A stretch of 64,000 nt of DNA from Chondrinema litorale (GCF_026250525.1 NZ_CP111043.1:3029001-3093000); one strand, 5' to 3'. Numbered from the stretch's first letter, positions 54,408 through 62,868 are shown. Made by a program: numbers and translations. The notes: generated from the letters alone by a model not told the origin.

Positions 54408-55328
54408 ATGCTGAAACTAGGATTTGTAAGTGCCATTCTTGCTGAAAAGAGTTTTGAAGAGGTGGTTTCATTTGCTTCTGAACATCGATTTTCTTGTTTG
54501 GAGATGATGTGTTGGCCGAAAGGAAAAGCCGAACGCCGATACGCAGGAGTGACTCACATAGATACAAATGAGCTCGATGCCGATGGAATTGCAAAAATTA
54601 AATCGGTACTCGACGAGAAAAAAATATTTATTTCAGGTTTGGGCTATTATCCAAATCCGTTAGACCCAGATGCAGAGAAGGCAGCCTATTACCGTGAGCA
54701 TATTGTAGAAGTAATTAAGGCAGCAGCGAAGTTGGATATTCCGGTAGTGAATACCTTTATAGGTCGCGATCCTTCTAAAAACCTAGACGATAATTTTAAA
54801 GAGTTTGCCAAGCATTTCCCTGCAATAGTAAAAGTAGCCGAAGAAAATAATGTAAAACTGGCTATAGAAAATTGCCCAATGTTTTTTACCAACGATGAGT
54901 GGCCAGGAGGTAAAAATATGGCTATTAGCCCAGTTGTATGGAGAAAGATGTTTGAAATTATACCAAGCCCCATGTTTGGTTTAAATTATGACCCTTCTCA
55001 TTTAGTTTGGATGCAAATGGACGAAATAAAGCCGATTTATGAGTTTAAAGATCGTTTGCATCACATTCACCTAAAAGATGTAAAAGTGTATAGAGATAAG
55101 CTGAATGAGGTTGGGATTTTGGCAAATCCATTGGAGTATCATTCGCCAAAAATTCCGGGCTTAGGAGATGTGAAGTGGGGTAGTTTCTTTGCGGCACTTA
55201 CAGATGTTGCTTATAAAGGGCCGGTATGTATAGAAGTAGAAGATAAAGCCTACGAAGGTTCAGAAGAAGATATAAAAAGTGCGATTTTAACTGCCAGAAA
55301 TTATTTGAGTCAGTTTTTAGTGTTGTGA
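54408..55328 (+). CDS. Sugar phosphate isomerase/epimerase (xylose-isomerase-like TIM barrel)
   Basis: 306 residues. AP-endonuclease-2/xylose-isomerase-like barrel: metal-binding segments AIENCPMFFTNDEWPGGKNMAISP (about 161-184), GLNYDPSHLVWMQMD (about 189-203), HHIHLKDVKVY and the final VCIEVEDKAYEGSEE. Family members epimerise or isomerise sugars, often beside Gfo/Idh/MocA dehydrogenases as here. Substrate unknown. It converges with the gene at 55334 only five bases away. Confidence 0.92.
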   Translation: MLKLGFVSAILAEKSFEEVVSFASEHRFSCLEMMCWPKGKAERRYAGVTHIDTNELDADGIAKIKSVLDEKKIFISGLGYYPNPLDPDAEKAAYYREHIVEVIKAAAKLDIPVVNTFIGRDPSKNLDDNFKEFAKHFPAIVKVAEENNVKLAIENCPMFFTNDEWPGGKNMAISPVVWRKMFEIIPSPMFGLNYDPSHLVWMQMDEIKPIYEFKDRLHHIHLKDVKVYRDKLNEVGILANPLEYHSPKIPGLGDVKWGSFFAALTDVAYKGPVCIEVEDKAYEGSEEDIKSAILTARNYLSQFLVL

Positions 55329-55333
55329 TAGTT

Positions 55334-55735
55334 TTAAATACTTTGTTTATAAAGTGAGCTATTGAAATACTTTTCAATTACATCGGGGTATTTGGTTTCT
55401 ATTTTGTCAAATTCAGTAAATATATTTTCTCTTATTTTATTTTCTAATGAGGCATGAGCTAAAAATTCCCATCCACTTCTGTGATGTAAAATTTGAATAA
55501 AATCTGCCTTTTTTAGATATGATTTTCTTATTTCTCGCCAATATGTCGTGGATAAATCATTTTTATAAAGTAAATATTCATTTAGTAAGTAGCTTAATTT
55601 AGCTAAATGCCAAGTTTCAAGTGATATTTTATCTTTTGATGATGCAGTTATTTCATCTTGTAAATACCAGTTTATAATTTCTATTGAATTTTTTATTATA
55701 TGATTGTATGATGCATCTATTGGATGTATAGGCAT
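55334..55735 (-). CDS. Small protein of unknown function
   Basis: 133 residues, all-helical prediction, rich in Lys, Tyr and Leu, no signal peptide: KISLETWHLAKLSYLLNEYLLYK near 38-60, WREIRKSYLKKADFIQILHHRSGWEFLAHASLENK. No family recognised. The start codon sits only about 20 bases after a terminator hairpin on the same strand, leaving little room for a promoter, so expression may depend on read-through. Codon use looks normal. Confidence 0.55.
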   Translation of the reverse strand: MPIHPIDASYNHIIKNSIEIINWYLQDEITASSKDKISLETWHLAKLSYLLNEYLLYKNDLSTTYWREIRKSYLKKADFIQILHHRSGWEFLAHASLENKIRENIFTEFDKIETKYPDVIEKYFNSSLYKQSI

Positions 55736-55756
55736 AATATAGATATTAAAAAAAAA

Positions 55757-55785
55757 TCCCCAATTTCTCTAGAAGAAGTTGGGGA
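55757..55785 (-). terminator. Intrinsic terminator after the esterase gene
   Basis: 7-bp GC-rich arms TCCCCAA / TTGGGGA; on the minus strand followed by nine Ts. Ends the esterase transcript 9 bases after its stop. Confidence 0.85.
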
Positions 55786-55793
55786 GTTTCTAT

Positions 55794-56645
55794 TTATTGT
55801 TCTTTACTTTTCTCAAAATATTCGTGGAAAAAGAGGGTCTGATACAAAATAGCATTTCCCCAATATTCCCAGTTATGGTGTCCCGGCCTCGAAATAAAAT
55901 CGTGTGGAATGTTTCTTTCTAAAAGCTTCTCGTGCAATTTCACATTTGCCGGATAAAAGAAATCGTAAGAACCACAATCGAAGATTATTTTTAAATGATC
56001 ATTAGAAAGCAAATGAGTAAGGTTGATTACACTATTTTCTTCCCAACGTTCCGGGTATTCTGCATAACTTCCTAGTCTTTTCTTTATATCCCAGTTTTCT
56101 GGAAAAGGTCTTAAATCTACTCCGCCAGACATGCTGCCTGCTGCTCCGTAGACATCTTGATGTTTAATGCCTAAGAAAAGTCCACCGTGGCCTCCCATGC
56201 TCAAGCCGGTAATTGCTCTGCCTTTTCTGTCTTTAATTGTTCTAAAAGTTTTATCTGTCCAGTTTACTAATTCAGTAGCTATAAAAGTTTCGTACTTAAA
56301 TTTTTTATCTACTGGACTATCAAAATACCAGCTACTAAAACCTCCATCCGGACAAATAATAATCATATTATATTGGTCTGCAAGGTCTTTTGTATGAGGT
56401 ACTTTATTTGGCCAACCATTGTAACTGTCGCTGTAACCATGTAATAGATACAATACTGGATAAGACATCTTTCCGCTTGTGTAGCTATCTGGAATAATGG
56501 TAACAATTTTAATCTCTTTCTGCATTGCATCGCTAAATACATTTACTGTATCTACTTTAGCGGCACTGGTTTCAAGATATAGAAGTTGAAAGAATAGTGT
56601 GATTAATAATGCGTGAGTTTTAAAAAAACGTGAAGTGTATTTCAT
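55794..56645 (-). CDS. Secreted putative esterase (alpha/beta hydrolase)
   Basis: About 283 residues from ATG 56645-56643, chosen because it begins a signal peptide (MKYTSRFFKTHALLITLFFQLLY..., cleavage near SAAK) and follows the previous stop by ten bases; the longer frame adds 24 polar residues. Esterase D/tributyrin esterase-type fold: YPVLYLLHGYSDSYNGW, IIICPDGGFSSWYFDS, the nucleophile elbow AITGLSMGGHGGL, and a C-terminal His in SRPGHHNWEYW. Probably cuts acetyl or feruloyl esters in the periplasm. Forms an operon with the gene at 56656. Confidence 0.88.
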   Translation of the reverse strand: MKYTSRFFKTHALLITLFFQLLYLETSAAKVDTVNVFSDAMQKEIKIVTIIPDSYTSGKMSYPVLYLLHGYSDSYNGWPNKVPHTKDLADQYNMIIICPDGGFSSWYFDSPVDKKFKYETFIATELVNWTDKTFRTIKDRKGRAITGLSMGGHGGLFLGIKHQDVYGAAGSMSGGVDLRPFPENWDIKKRLGSYAEYPERWEENSVINLTHLLSNDHLKIIFDCGSYDFFYPANVKLHEKLLERNIPHDFISRPGHHNWEYWGNAILYQTLFFHEYFEKSKEQ

Positions 56646-56655
56646 TATAATATGG

Positions 56656-57210
56656 TTAGTTTGTTTTTGCTGCTTGAATTGTTTCAATTTCACTTTCTGT
56701 GCAATAACCAGATTCAATCATAAAAGTCTGAATCCAGTTTAAGACACCATCATCAATGTTTAGTTTTTTGTAGTCGTTAATATAGGCAATAATCACATTT
56801 TTATCTTCATTTAATTCATCACTCATTCCTAACCAGCGAGGAGTGTTAAACTGAACTGAAAAGCGTAAAAAGCGCAATTCAATGTTATTGGGCTCTTTTA
56901 CAATGGCAGTTTCGAATAAGGCATCAGCTTCTTTTAGAAAAGATAGTTTATTGATGGGATTCCAAGCATCTTGTGCTTTAAGGGCCTTAGCAGATGCTTT
57001 ATAAGCAGTTACAGTGGGATTTTGTAAAGTTATATCTTCCAGATAACTATAAAATTCATCTCTGTTATCTTGGTCTTTTACAGCCTCGTTAAATAAATCT
57101 CTAATTGTTTTAAAAGTGTTTTCCTGAGCCAAAACATTTGAGTTTTTACACAAAAACAGCAATAGAAAAATAAAAAAATAGCACTTAGATAAAATTAAGC
57201 GGCTGTACAT
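56656..57210 (-). CDS. Exported protein of unknown function
   Basis: 184 residues. Signal peptide MYSRLILSKCYFFIFLLLFLCKNSNVLAQ. The mature part is helical, like a short TPR-type repeat: YLEDITLQNPTVTAYKASAKALKAQDAWNPINKLSFLKEADALFETAIVKEPNNIELRFLRFSVQFN (60-125). I know similar short proteins only as uncharacterised Bacteroidota genes. It precedes the esterase gene by ten bases and is probably co-transcribed. Confidence 0.72.
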   Translation of the reverse strand: MYSRLILSKCYFFIFLLLFLCKNSNVLAQENTFKTIRDLFNEAVKDQDNRDEFYSYLEDITLQNPTVTAYKASAKALKAQDAWNPINKLSFLKEADALFETAIVKEPNNIELRFLRFSVQFNTPRWLGMSDELNEDKNVIIAYINDYKKLNIDDGVLNWIQTFMIESGYCTESEIETIQAAKTN

Positions 57211-57377
57211 CTTAAAATGCTATAGGTTTTAGGTTTATGTTTTTAGATAATTTTCCCTGAAAATAAACAGGAAATGTTGATAATAGGCTAAACCCGATTT
57301 TTACAGCTTAAGTTTTGCTGTTTAATAAAAAGGTAAAGTGGAATGAAAGAAGTAGGAAGTGATTAAATGAAAAAAAT

Positions 57378-57422
57378 AAGAGAAATCCTTTAAATGCACA
57401 TTGAATTATAAGAATTTCTCTT
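57378..57422 (-). terminator. Likely terminator of the trp operon
   Basis: 9-bp AT-rich arms AAGAGAAAT / ATTTCTCTT around a 27-base loop, with a T-rich tract on the minus strand, 19 bases after trpC. The long loop makes it a moderate call. Confidence 0.5.
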
Positions 57423-57440
57423 TGGGAATGTAGTTCATTT

Positions 57441-58232
57441 TCAGGCTTTTTGTTTTAATTCTTCGAAGAATAACTTGCAAGCCTCGCCCGGATTAGCTGT
57501 TTTCATAAAGTTTTCGCCAATAAGAAAACCATTAAATCCATATTTTTTTAGATAGTGAATATTCTCTACAGCACTAATGCCACTCTCAGAGATTTTTACC
57601 TGACCAGCCGGAATTTCTTCCTGAACTTTTACAGAAGTTTCAATAGAAACCTCAAATGTTTTTAAGTTTCTGTTGTTGATGCCCACAACATCTACAAACT
57701 CATTGTAATAGTCGTGTAACTCTTCAACATTATGAACTTCTAGTAAAACTTCCAGATTAAGACTCTTCGCCAGTTTAGCCAGATTTTTTAAAGTATCCAC
57801 TTCTAGCGCAGCCGCTATCAGCAACACAGCATCAGCTCCAATACTTTTGGCTTCGATGATGTGGTATTCTTCTGTTGTAAAATCTTTTCTAAGAACAGGA
57901 ATGTTTATTCCTTTACGAACAGCCATTAAATCAGCAGTGCTACCACCAAAAAACTCATTATCGGTAAGTACAGAAACTGCACTCACACCAGCCGCAGCAT
58001 AAGCTTTGGTAACTTCTTCGGGTGTTGCTGTACCGTTTATTAGCCCTTTAGATGGAGACCTTCTTTTAAACTCAGCAATAATTCCGAAAGGAGTATTGGT
58101 AAGATGCTTTTTTAATGAGAATGTTTCTCTTGGAAAAAGGGCAGAAGTTTCCAGTTCTTTTACAGAAACCGCTTCTTTTCTTGCCCTTGTTTCCTCTATT
58201 TTATGCGCAACAATTTTTTCAAGTATGTCCAA
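57441..58232 (-). CDS. trpC: Indole-3-glycerol phosphate synthase
   Basis: 263 residues, monofunctional (no TrpF fusion). TIM barrel closing the pyrrole ring in tryptophan synthesis. FGIIAEFKRRSPSKGLI near 49-65 carries the catalytic Lys; VLRKDFTTEEYHIIEAKSIGADAVLLI, GINNRNLKTFEV, ISESGIS and GFLIGENFMK are all present. Last gene of the trp operon here; trpF, trpB and trpA do not follow. Confidence 0.97.
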   Translation of the reverse strand: MDILEKIVAHKIEETRARKEAVSVKELETSALFPRETFSLKKHLTNTPFGIIAEFKRRSPSKGLINGTATPEEVTKAYAAAGVSAVSVLTDNEFFGGSTADLMAVRKGINIPVLRKDFTTEEYHIIEAKSIGADAVLLIAAALEVDTLKNLAKLAKSLNLEVLLEVHNVEELHDYYNEFVDVVGINNRNLKTFEVSIETSVKVQEEIPAGQVKISESGISAVENIHYLKKYGFNGFLIGENFMKTANPGEACKLFFEELKQKA

Positions 58233-58250
58233 ATCGTTCTGGATTTTTAA

Positions 58251-58457
58251 TTACTGAAATGAATAAATACACTGATTTGAGCTTGGCTCAACGAAAAATA
58301 AGATTTCTCTGCCTTCAGCTTCATTCATAATATCTATCATTTTATCAATACCAAAGTAGTGATAGAAGTTTCCAACTTGTTGTGCATTTGGGTATTTCTG
58401 TTGGTAAGTTTTCTCAAGGTCTGAGAACGTTTCTAAATCTTTTACGAATGTTGTCAT
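58251..58457 (-). CDS. Small ORF inside the trp operon
   Basis: 68 residues, same strand, 52 bases after trpD and 18 bases before trpC. Soluble, mildly acidic, with TFSDLEKTYQQKYPNAQQVG and GIDKMIDIMNEAEGREILFF. Composition and position support a real gene, but I recognise no family and cannot exclude a chance frame. Confidence 0.5.
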   Translation of the reverse strand: MTTFVKDLETFSDLEKTYQQKYPNAQQVGNFYHYFGIDKMIDIMNEAEGREILFFVEPSSNQCIYSFQ

Positions 58458-58509
58458 GAGATTAATATGATTTATAAATGATTAAATAAATATTCTAAAA
58501 AAGAGTGAA

Positions 58510-59496
58510 TTATTGATTTGTCAATTGTTTGAAAACCTGTAATGCTTTGCCCGATTCGAGCGACTCTTTAGCTTGGTCAATTGCTTCGTCTAAAGAGATT
58601 TGTTTATAGCATTGTATGGCCAAAGCTGCATTGGCAATTACTACAGATGTTTGTGCTTTTGTACCTTCGTTACTAATTACTTTTTTAAAGATTCCCGCAG
58701 CCTCATCAATAGAATCACCACCAAAAATTTCTTCTTGTTTTAGTTTATCCATATGGAATACAGAAGGAGATAAGATGGCTTCTTCTTGATTGGTAATCAT
58801 TTTGAAATCGCCAGTTAGCGAAACTTCATCGTAACCATCAAGTGCGTGCACAATTGAGAATCTCTTATTAGTTTGCTGATATAAATAGCCATAAAGCCTT
58901 TGCAATTCCAAGCTGAAAACACCCACCATTTGCGCTTGTGGTTTAGCTGGGTTTACAATTGGTCCCAACATATTAAAGAAGGTTTTTACACCTAACTCTC
59001 TACGGATAGGAGCTACGTTTTTCATTGCTGGGTGGAATAAAGGAGCGTGAAGAAAGCAAATGTTACTTTCGTCCATCTGTTTTTTAAGTGCATCTATATT
59101 ATTAGTGAATTTGTGACCAAAATACTCCAATACGTTAGATGAGCCTGAAACAGAAGAAACTCCATAGTTACCATGTTTGGCTACTTTTACTCCAGCACCT
59201 GCCGAAATAAATGAAGCCAATGTGCTTATATTAAAAGTGTTTTTTCCATCACCACCTGTTCCACACAAATCAATTACATCAAATCCATCAAACTCTACAG
59301 GTACGCATAATTCCAACATAGCATCGCGGAAGCCTTCTAACTCGCTTACTGTAATGTTTCTCATTAAGTAAACTGTGATAAAAGCAGCTACCTGACTGTT
59401 GTTATATTCGCCCTGAGCTAGTTTAGACAAGATTTCTTTTGCTTCGTCTCTGCTAAGTGTTTTGTATTCAAAAAGATGATTTAATATTTCTTTCAT
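58510..59496 (-). CDS. trpD: Anthranilate phosphoribosyltransferase
   Basis: 328 residues, normal size. Joins PRPP to anthranilate. GTGGDGKNTFNISTLASF near 80-97 is the PRPP/phosphate motif, KHGNYGVSSVSGSSNVLE follows, and NMLGPIVNPAKPQAQMVGV is the anthranilate side. Monofunctional, separate from trpG. Starts 2 bases after trpG ends. Confidence 0.98.
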   Translation of the reverse strand: MKEILNHLFEYKTLSRDEAKEILSKLAQGEYNNSQVAAFITVYLMRNITVSELEGFRDAMLELCVPVEFDGFDVIDLCGTGGDGKNTFNISTLASFISAGAGVKVAKHGNYGVSSVSGSSNVLEYFGHKFTNNIDALKKQMDESNICFLHAPLFHPAMKNVAPIRRELGVKTFFNMLGPIVNPAKPQAQMVGVFSLELQRLYGYLYQQTNKRFSIVHALDGYDEVSLTGDFKMITNQEEAILSPSVFHMDKLKQEEIFGGDSIDEAAGIFKKVISNEGTKAQTSVVIANAALAIQCYKQISLDEAIDQAKESLESGKALQVFKQLTNQ

Positions 59497-59498
59497 GA

Positions 59499-60062
59499 TT
59501 AATTTTTTAGCCAGTTTAACAGCATTTTATCTCCATGTTCGGTAAGGAAAGATTCAGGATGAAACTGAACTCCTCTTACATCATATTTTTTGTGTTGTAA
59601 AGCCATAATTACACCTTCACTATTAGTAGCAGTAACTTCCAAAGTATCTGGCAAATCTTTGGTGTCTACTACCCATGAGTGATAGCGGCAGGTTTTAAAT
59701 GTTTCTGGTAAGCCGTTGAATGTTACTTCTTTAGCAAGAATATTAGTGTCGGTAACAATTCCATGATATACCAAATCGAGGTTTTTGAGTTTAGCCCCGA
59801 AACTTTCTCCTATTGCCTGATGGCCTAAACAAACCCCCATAATGCTTTTTGTTGGTGCATAGGTTTTAATTAAGTCCATCATAATGCCGGCTTCCACTGG
59901 AATTCCCGGACCCGGAGAAAGTAAAATTTTATCATATTCATTGACCTTTTCTAAGTCAATTTTATCGTTTCTTTTTACTACTGGTGTGTAACCTAATTCC
60001 TTAACTAAGTGAACCAAGTTGTATGTAAAAGAGTCGTAATTATCGAGAATGAGTAATTTCAT
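59499..60062 (-). CDS. trpG: Anthranilate synthase component II (glutamine amidotransferase)
   Basis: 187 residues. Class I glutaminase feeding ammonia to TrpE: nucleophile Cys78 in MGVCLGHQAIGE, and His/Glu of the triad in VQFHPESFLTEHG. LSPGPGIP is the oxyanion loop. Lies between trpE and trpD with tight spacing. Confidence 0.98.
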   Translation of the reverse strand: MKLLILDNYDSFTYNLVHLVKELGYTPVVKRNDKIDLEKVNEYDKILLSPGPGIPVEAGIMMDLIKTYAPTKSIMGVCLGHQAIGESFGAKLKNLDLVYHGIVTDTNILAKEVTFNGLPETFKTCRYHSWVVDTKDLPDTLEVTATNSEGVIMALQHKKYDVRGVQFHPESFLTEHGDKMLLNWLKN

Positions 60063-60114
60063 GTTTATGCTATCCGAGATGTTCTTTCCAAAATTTTAAA
60101 AACTGCTATTTTCA

Positions 60115-61518
60115 CTATGAAATGCTAACGGCTATTTCTAATGCTTTTCTAAGTGCCATTAGTTTGTTGTTTACTTCGTCTAGCTCTTTTTCTGGAACTG
60201 ATTTAGCAACCACACCGGCACCTGCTTGGAAGTGAAGTGTATTGTCTTTACTCAGGAACGAACGAATCATAATAGCTGAGTTAAACTCACCATTAAAACC
60301 TAGAAAACCGATACAACCTCCATAGTAACCTCTGCTAATGTTTTCGTATTTATCTATTAGTTCCATCGCTTTAAATTTTGGAGCACCCGAAAGTGTACCA
60401 GCAGGGAAGGTGTCTGCAACTACTTGTAAAATGCTATCTTTAGTTACATTACCAGTTACTTTAGAAACTAGATGAATCACATGTGAGAAATACTGAATTT
60501 CTTTGAAAGTACTTACTGTCACATTTTCTGCATTTCTACTCAGATCGTTTCTGGCAAGGTCTACCAACATAATATGCTCTGAGTTTTCTTTCGGATCGTC
60601 GAATAATTTGCGAGCCAATTCTGCATCTTGCTCATCGTTTCCAGTTCTTCTGAAAGTTCCTGCGATTGGGTAAATAGTAGCCTCGTTTTCTTTTACTACC
60701 AATTGTGCTTCTGGTGAAGAACCAAATATTCTGAAGCTACCAAAATCGAAATAGTATAAGTAAGGAGATGGATTAATGGAGCGCAAAGCTCTGTAAACAT
60801 TAAAATCATCTCCTTTATATTTTTGAGTAAACCTTCTAGAAAGTACTATCTGAAATACATCTCCACGTTGACAATGGTAAATTCCTTTTTTTACAATGTC
60901 GATGTATTCTTGGTTTGTGAGGTTAGTCGTTTCCTCATCTTCTGTTTTGAAAGAGTGAGTTATATAACTTCTATTGGTCAATAAACCTTTTATTTTTTCT
61001 GTCTTACTCGGTACTTCGTGCCCTTCAACCTGATGCTCAATTAAATAAACTTCTTCGTTGAAATGGTTAACAGCGATAATGTAGCGGTAAACCTGATATA
61101 AAACATCTGGAATGTTTAGCTTCTCTTCTGGTTTGTTTTCAAAATCTATGTCTTCGTAGTACTGTACTGAGTCAAAAGACATATAACCGAACATGCCATT
61201 TTCTATAAACTTACCTGAAGCTGGCTGGCAATCAAAGCTTTTAGAGAATGTGTTGAGGCTATCTAAAACGTCTTCTCTGTTTTCGATGGTTTTATTTTGG
61301 ATACCATCTGGTGTTTTTATGGTGATGTCTTTACCACTTGCTTCGAATCTGGCGATGGGTTCGCAACAGATATAAGTGAAGGCATTTTCATTACCGTGGT
61401 AATCTGAGCTTTCGAGTAGTATTGTATTTACAAAATGATCTCTTAGCTGTAGGTAGATACTGACAGGTGTGAATGTATCTGCCAGCATTTTTTGTAAGGT
61501 CGTTTTAAGTTTGTACAT
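60115..61518 (-). CDS. trpE: Anthranilate synthase component I
   Basis: 467 residues. Chorismate-utilising enzyme, using ammonia from TrpG to make anthranilate. IFGSSPEAQLVVKENEATIYPIAGT, EHIMLVDLARNDLSRNAENV, FSHVIHLVSKVTG and FPAGTLSGAPKFKAMELID give the catalytic core; the N-terminal part should hold the tryptophan feedback site. First structural gene of the operon, controlled by the leader and attenuator just upstream (its start is 24 bases after the hairpin). Confidence 0.98.
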   Translation of the reverse strand: MYKLKTTLQKMLADTFTPVSIYLQLRDHFVNTILLESSDYHGNENAFTYICCEPIARFEASGKDITIKTPDGIQNKTIENREDVLDSLNTFSKSFDCQPASGKFIENGMFGYMSFDSVQYYEDIDFENKPEEKLNIPDVLYQVYRYIIAVNHFNEEVYLIEHQVEGHEVPSKTEKIKGLLTNRSYITHSFKTEDEETTNLTNQEYIDIVKKGIYHCQRGDVFQIVLSRRFTQKYKGDDFNVYRALRSINPSPYLYYFDFGSFRIFGSSPEAQLVVKENEATIYPIAGTFRRTGNDEQDAELARKLFDDPKENSEHIMLVDLARNDLSRNAENVTVSTFKEIQYFSHVIHLVSKVTGNVTKDSILQVVADTFPAGTLSGAPKFKAMELIDKYENISRGYYGGCIGFLGFNGEFNSAIMIRSFLSKDNTLHFQAGAGVVAKSVPEKELDEVNNKLMALRKALEIAVSIS

Positions 61519-61542
61519 ATTTAAATTTTTTATGAAATCAAT

Positions 61543-61579
61543 AAAAAAGGGCTTTCTGGTAAACAGAAAGCCCTTTTTT
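61543..61579 (-). terminator. trp attenuator terminator hairpin
   Basis: Perfect 16-bp stem, AAAAAAGGGCTTTCTG / CAGAAAGCCCTTTTTT, with a 5-base loop. On the minus strand a run of Ts follows. It sits between the trp leader ORF and trpE, so it would stop transcription before the operon. Confidence 0.9.
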
Positions 61580-61658
61580 AATCGAATGATTTTAAAATTT
61601 ATATAATAGGATCCTGTTTACCCGCTATAAGTAAGTGCCAGTACCAAAACCAGAATCC
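61558..61658 (-). promoter_or_regulatory. Alternative pairing segments of the trp attenuator
   Basis: Three complementary segments are visible. Segment 1 (61651-61658, GGATTCTG on the minus strand, over Gly8-Trp10) pairs with segment 2 (61609-61616, CAGGATCC) with one G-U pair. Segment 2, extended (61614-61622, GGTAAACAG), is exactly complementary over nine bases to CTGTTTACC at 61558-61566, which covers the tip and loop of the terminator. Protector, antiterminator and terminator are therefore mutually exclusive. Confidence 0.8.
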
Positions 61659-61679
61659 ATATGTTAATTTCTTATTCAT
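61599..61679 (-). CDS. trpL: trp leader peptide (26 residues)
   Basis: Short ORF from ATG 61679-61677 to TAA 61601-61599. Residues 9-14 read FWFWYW, with Trp codons 10, 12 and 14, a density not expected by chance. It precedes the attenuator hairpin and trpE on the same strand. Ribosomes would stall at these codons when charged tRNA-Trp is scarce. Leader bases 61614-61622 also carry the antiterminator complement (see regulatory entry). Too short for normal gene finders. Confidence 0.9.
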   Translation of the reverse strand: MNKKLTYGFWFWYWHLLIAGKQDPII

Positions 61680-61849
61680 ATCTCAAAGCAAGGTATATGA
61701 TATGAAAATTGCAAGGATTACCAATAAATTTTTGATGAAATTTTAAAATGAGGTAGTATCGTAATAAATTCATTTTTCAAATACAGATATGCGAGTTTAT
61801 TGTACTTTTACGTACTATTTCCTTATTATAGATTTTAACTTTTTGAGCT

Positions 61850-62569
61850 TTGCGAGTAACTCCAGATATTAAAAATTTATTGGTGATAGATGTTGAAACA
61901 GCATCAGTAGTGCCTGATTACGAGAATCTTAATGAACGTTTTAAGCCGCTGTGGGATAGAAAAGCTAAGAAGTTTGATGCTGAAAGTGATCCTTCTGAAG
62001 TGTTTTCGAGCAGAGCTGCGCTATATGCTGAGTTTGGAAGAATTATATCTATAGGAGTAGGTTATTTTCATTTAAATGAAAATGAGGAGACTTGTTTAAG
62101 AGTAAAGGTTTTTGCTGGAAAAGATGAAAAGGAAATTCTGAACGATTTTAAACAATTGGTAGAAGAAAAGTTCGACCAGAATAAACTTACTTTTGTTGCT
62201 CATAACGGGAAAGAGTTTGATTATCCTTTTTTATGCAGAAGAATGCTGGTACATGGAATATCTCTTCCTGTAGTGTTAGACTTCTATAATAAGAAACCTT
62301 GGGAAATACCTCATGAAGATACCATGCAAATGTGGCGATTTGGTGAGGTTAGAAATTATACATCATTAGAATTACTTGCTGCACTTTTTGGCATAGAATC
62401 TAGCAAAACAGATATGGATGGAAGTATGGTGAGTGGAGTGTTTCACAAAGAGGGAGATTTGGATAGAATTAAAGAATATTGTCGAAATGATGTAATTGTA
62501 ACTGCCCGCATTTATCTTAGGTTGCAAGTATTACCAGATTTAAAACCAGAAAATATTTTTAAAGTCTAA
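61850..62569 (+). CDS. DEDDy-type 3'-5' exonuclease (PolB-exonuclease-like)
   Basis: 239 residues with a TTG start at 61850, forced because the catalytic DxE (VIDVET, about 12-17) is too close to the next start. Exo II FVAHNGKEFDYPFLCRR (Asn/Asp) near 113-130 and exo III EYCRNDVIVTARIYLRL (YxxxD) near 208-224 complete the family signature. Such proteins degrade single-stranded DNA 3'-5' or proofread; this stand-alone bacterial type is little studied. Divergent from the trp operon, with the trp promoter region between. The next gene overlaps by one base. Confidence 0.88.
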   Translation: MRVTPDIKNLLVIDVETASVVPDYENLNERFKPLWDRKAKKFDAESDPSEVFSSRAALYAEFGRIISIGVGYFHLNENEETCLRVKVFAGKDEKEILNDFKQLVEEKFDQNKLTFVAHNGKEFDYPFLCRRMLVHGISLPVVLDFYNKKPWEIPHEDTMQMWRFGEVRNYTSLELLAALFGIESSKTDMDGSMVSGVFHKEGDLDRIKEYCRNDVIVTARIYLRLQVLPDLKPENIFKV

Positions 62570-62868
62570 TGGCAAAGTGGATTGAGAAATTAAAAACTAG
62601 GTGGGGAGTAAAAAATGGTTGGCAAGTATTAATTATTTTGATCGTGTTTGCTATTACGGGTTCTTCTACTGCAAAAATAACAGCATTAATATTTGATTAT
62701 ACAGGAAGAGATATTTCAACTTTACAGACAGTTGGCATATACTTTTTAGGCTTTCTTATTTATCAAGTATTGCTCATTACAGTTGGAGCGATTTTCGGAC
62801 AATTTACTTTTTTCTGGAATTTTGAAAAACGGATGTGGGGGAGGATGTTTAAAGTATTTAAGCGCTAA
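62569..62868 (+). CDS. Small membrane protein, DUF6787-like
   Basis: 99 residues. Its ATG overlaps the TAA of the exonuclease gene by one base. Two hydrophobic helices (about 19-39 and 53-78) between a Lys-rich N-terminus (MAKWIEKLKTRWGV) and an aromatic C-terminus (FTFFWNFEKRMWGRMFK). I recognise the pattern as a common Bacteroidota membrane protein, probably DUF6787, without known function. Translationally coupled to the exonuclease, perhaps by chance. Confidence 0.78.
   Translation: MAKWIEKLKTRWGVKNGWQVLIILIVFAITGSSTAKITALIFDYTGRDISTLQTVGIYFLGFLIYQVLLITVGAIFGQFTFFWNFEKRMWGRMFKVFKR

Noticed and set aside
61780..61849. ATG near 61790 as exonuclease start
   Set aside because: Out of frame with the VIDVET motif; only the TTG at 61850 fits.
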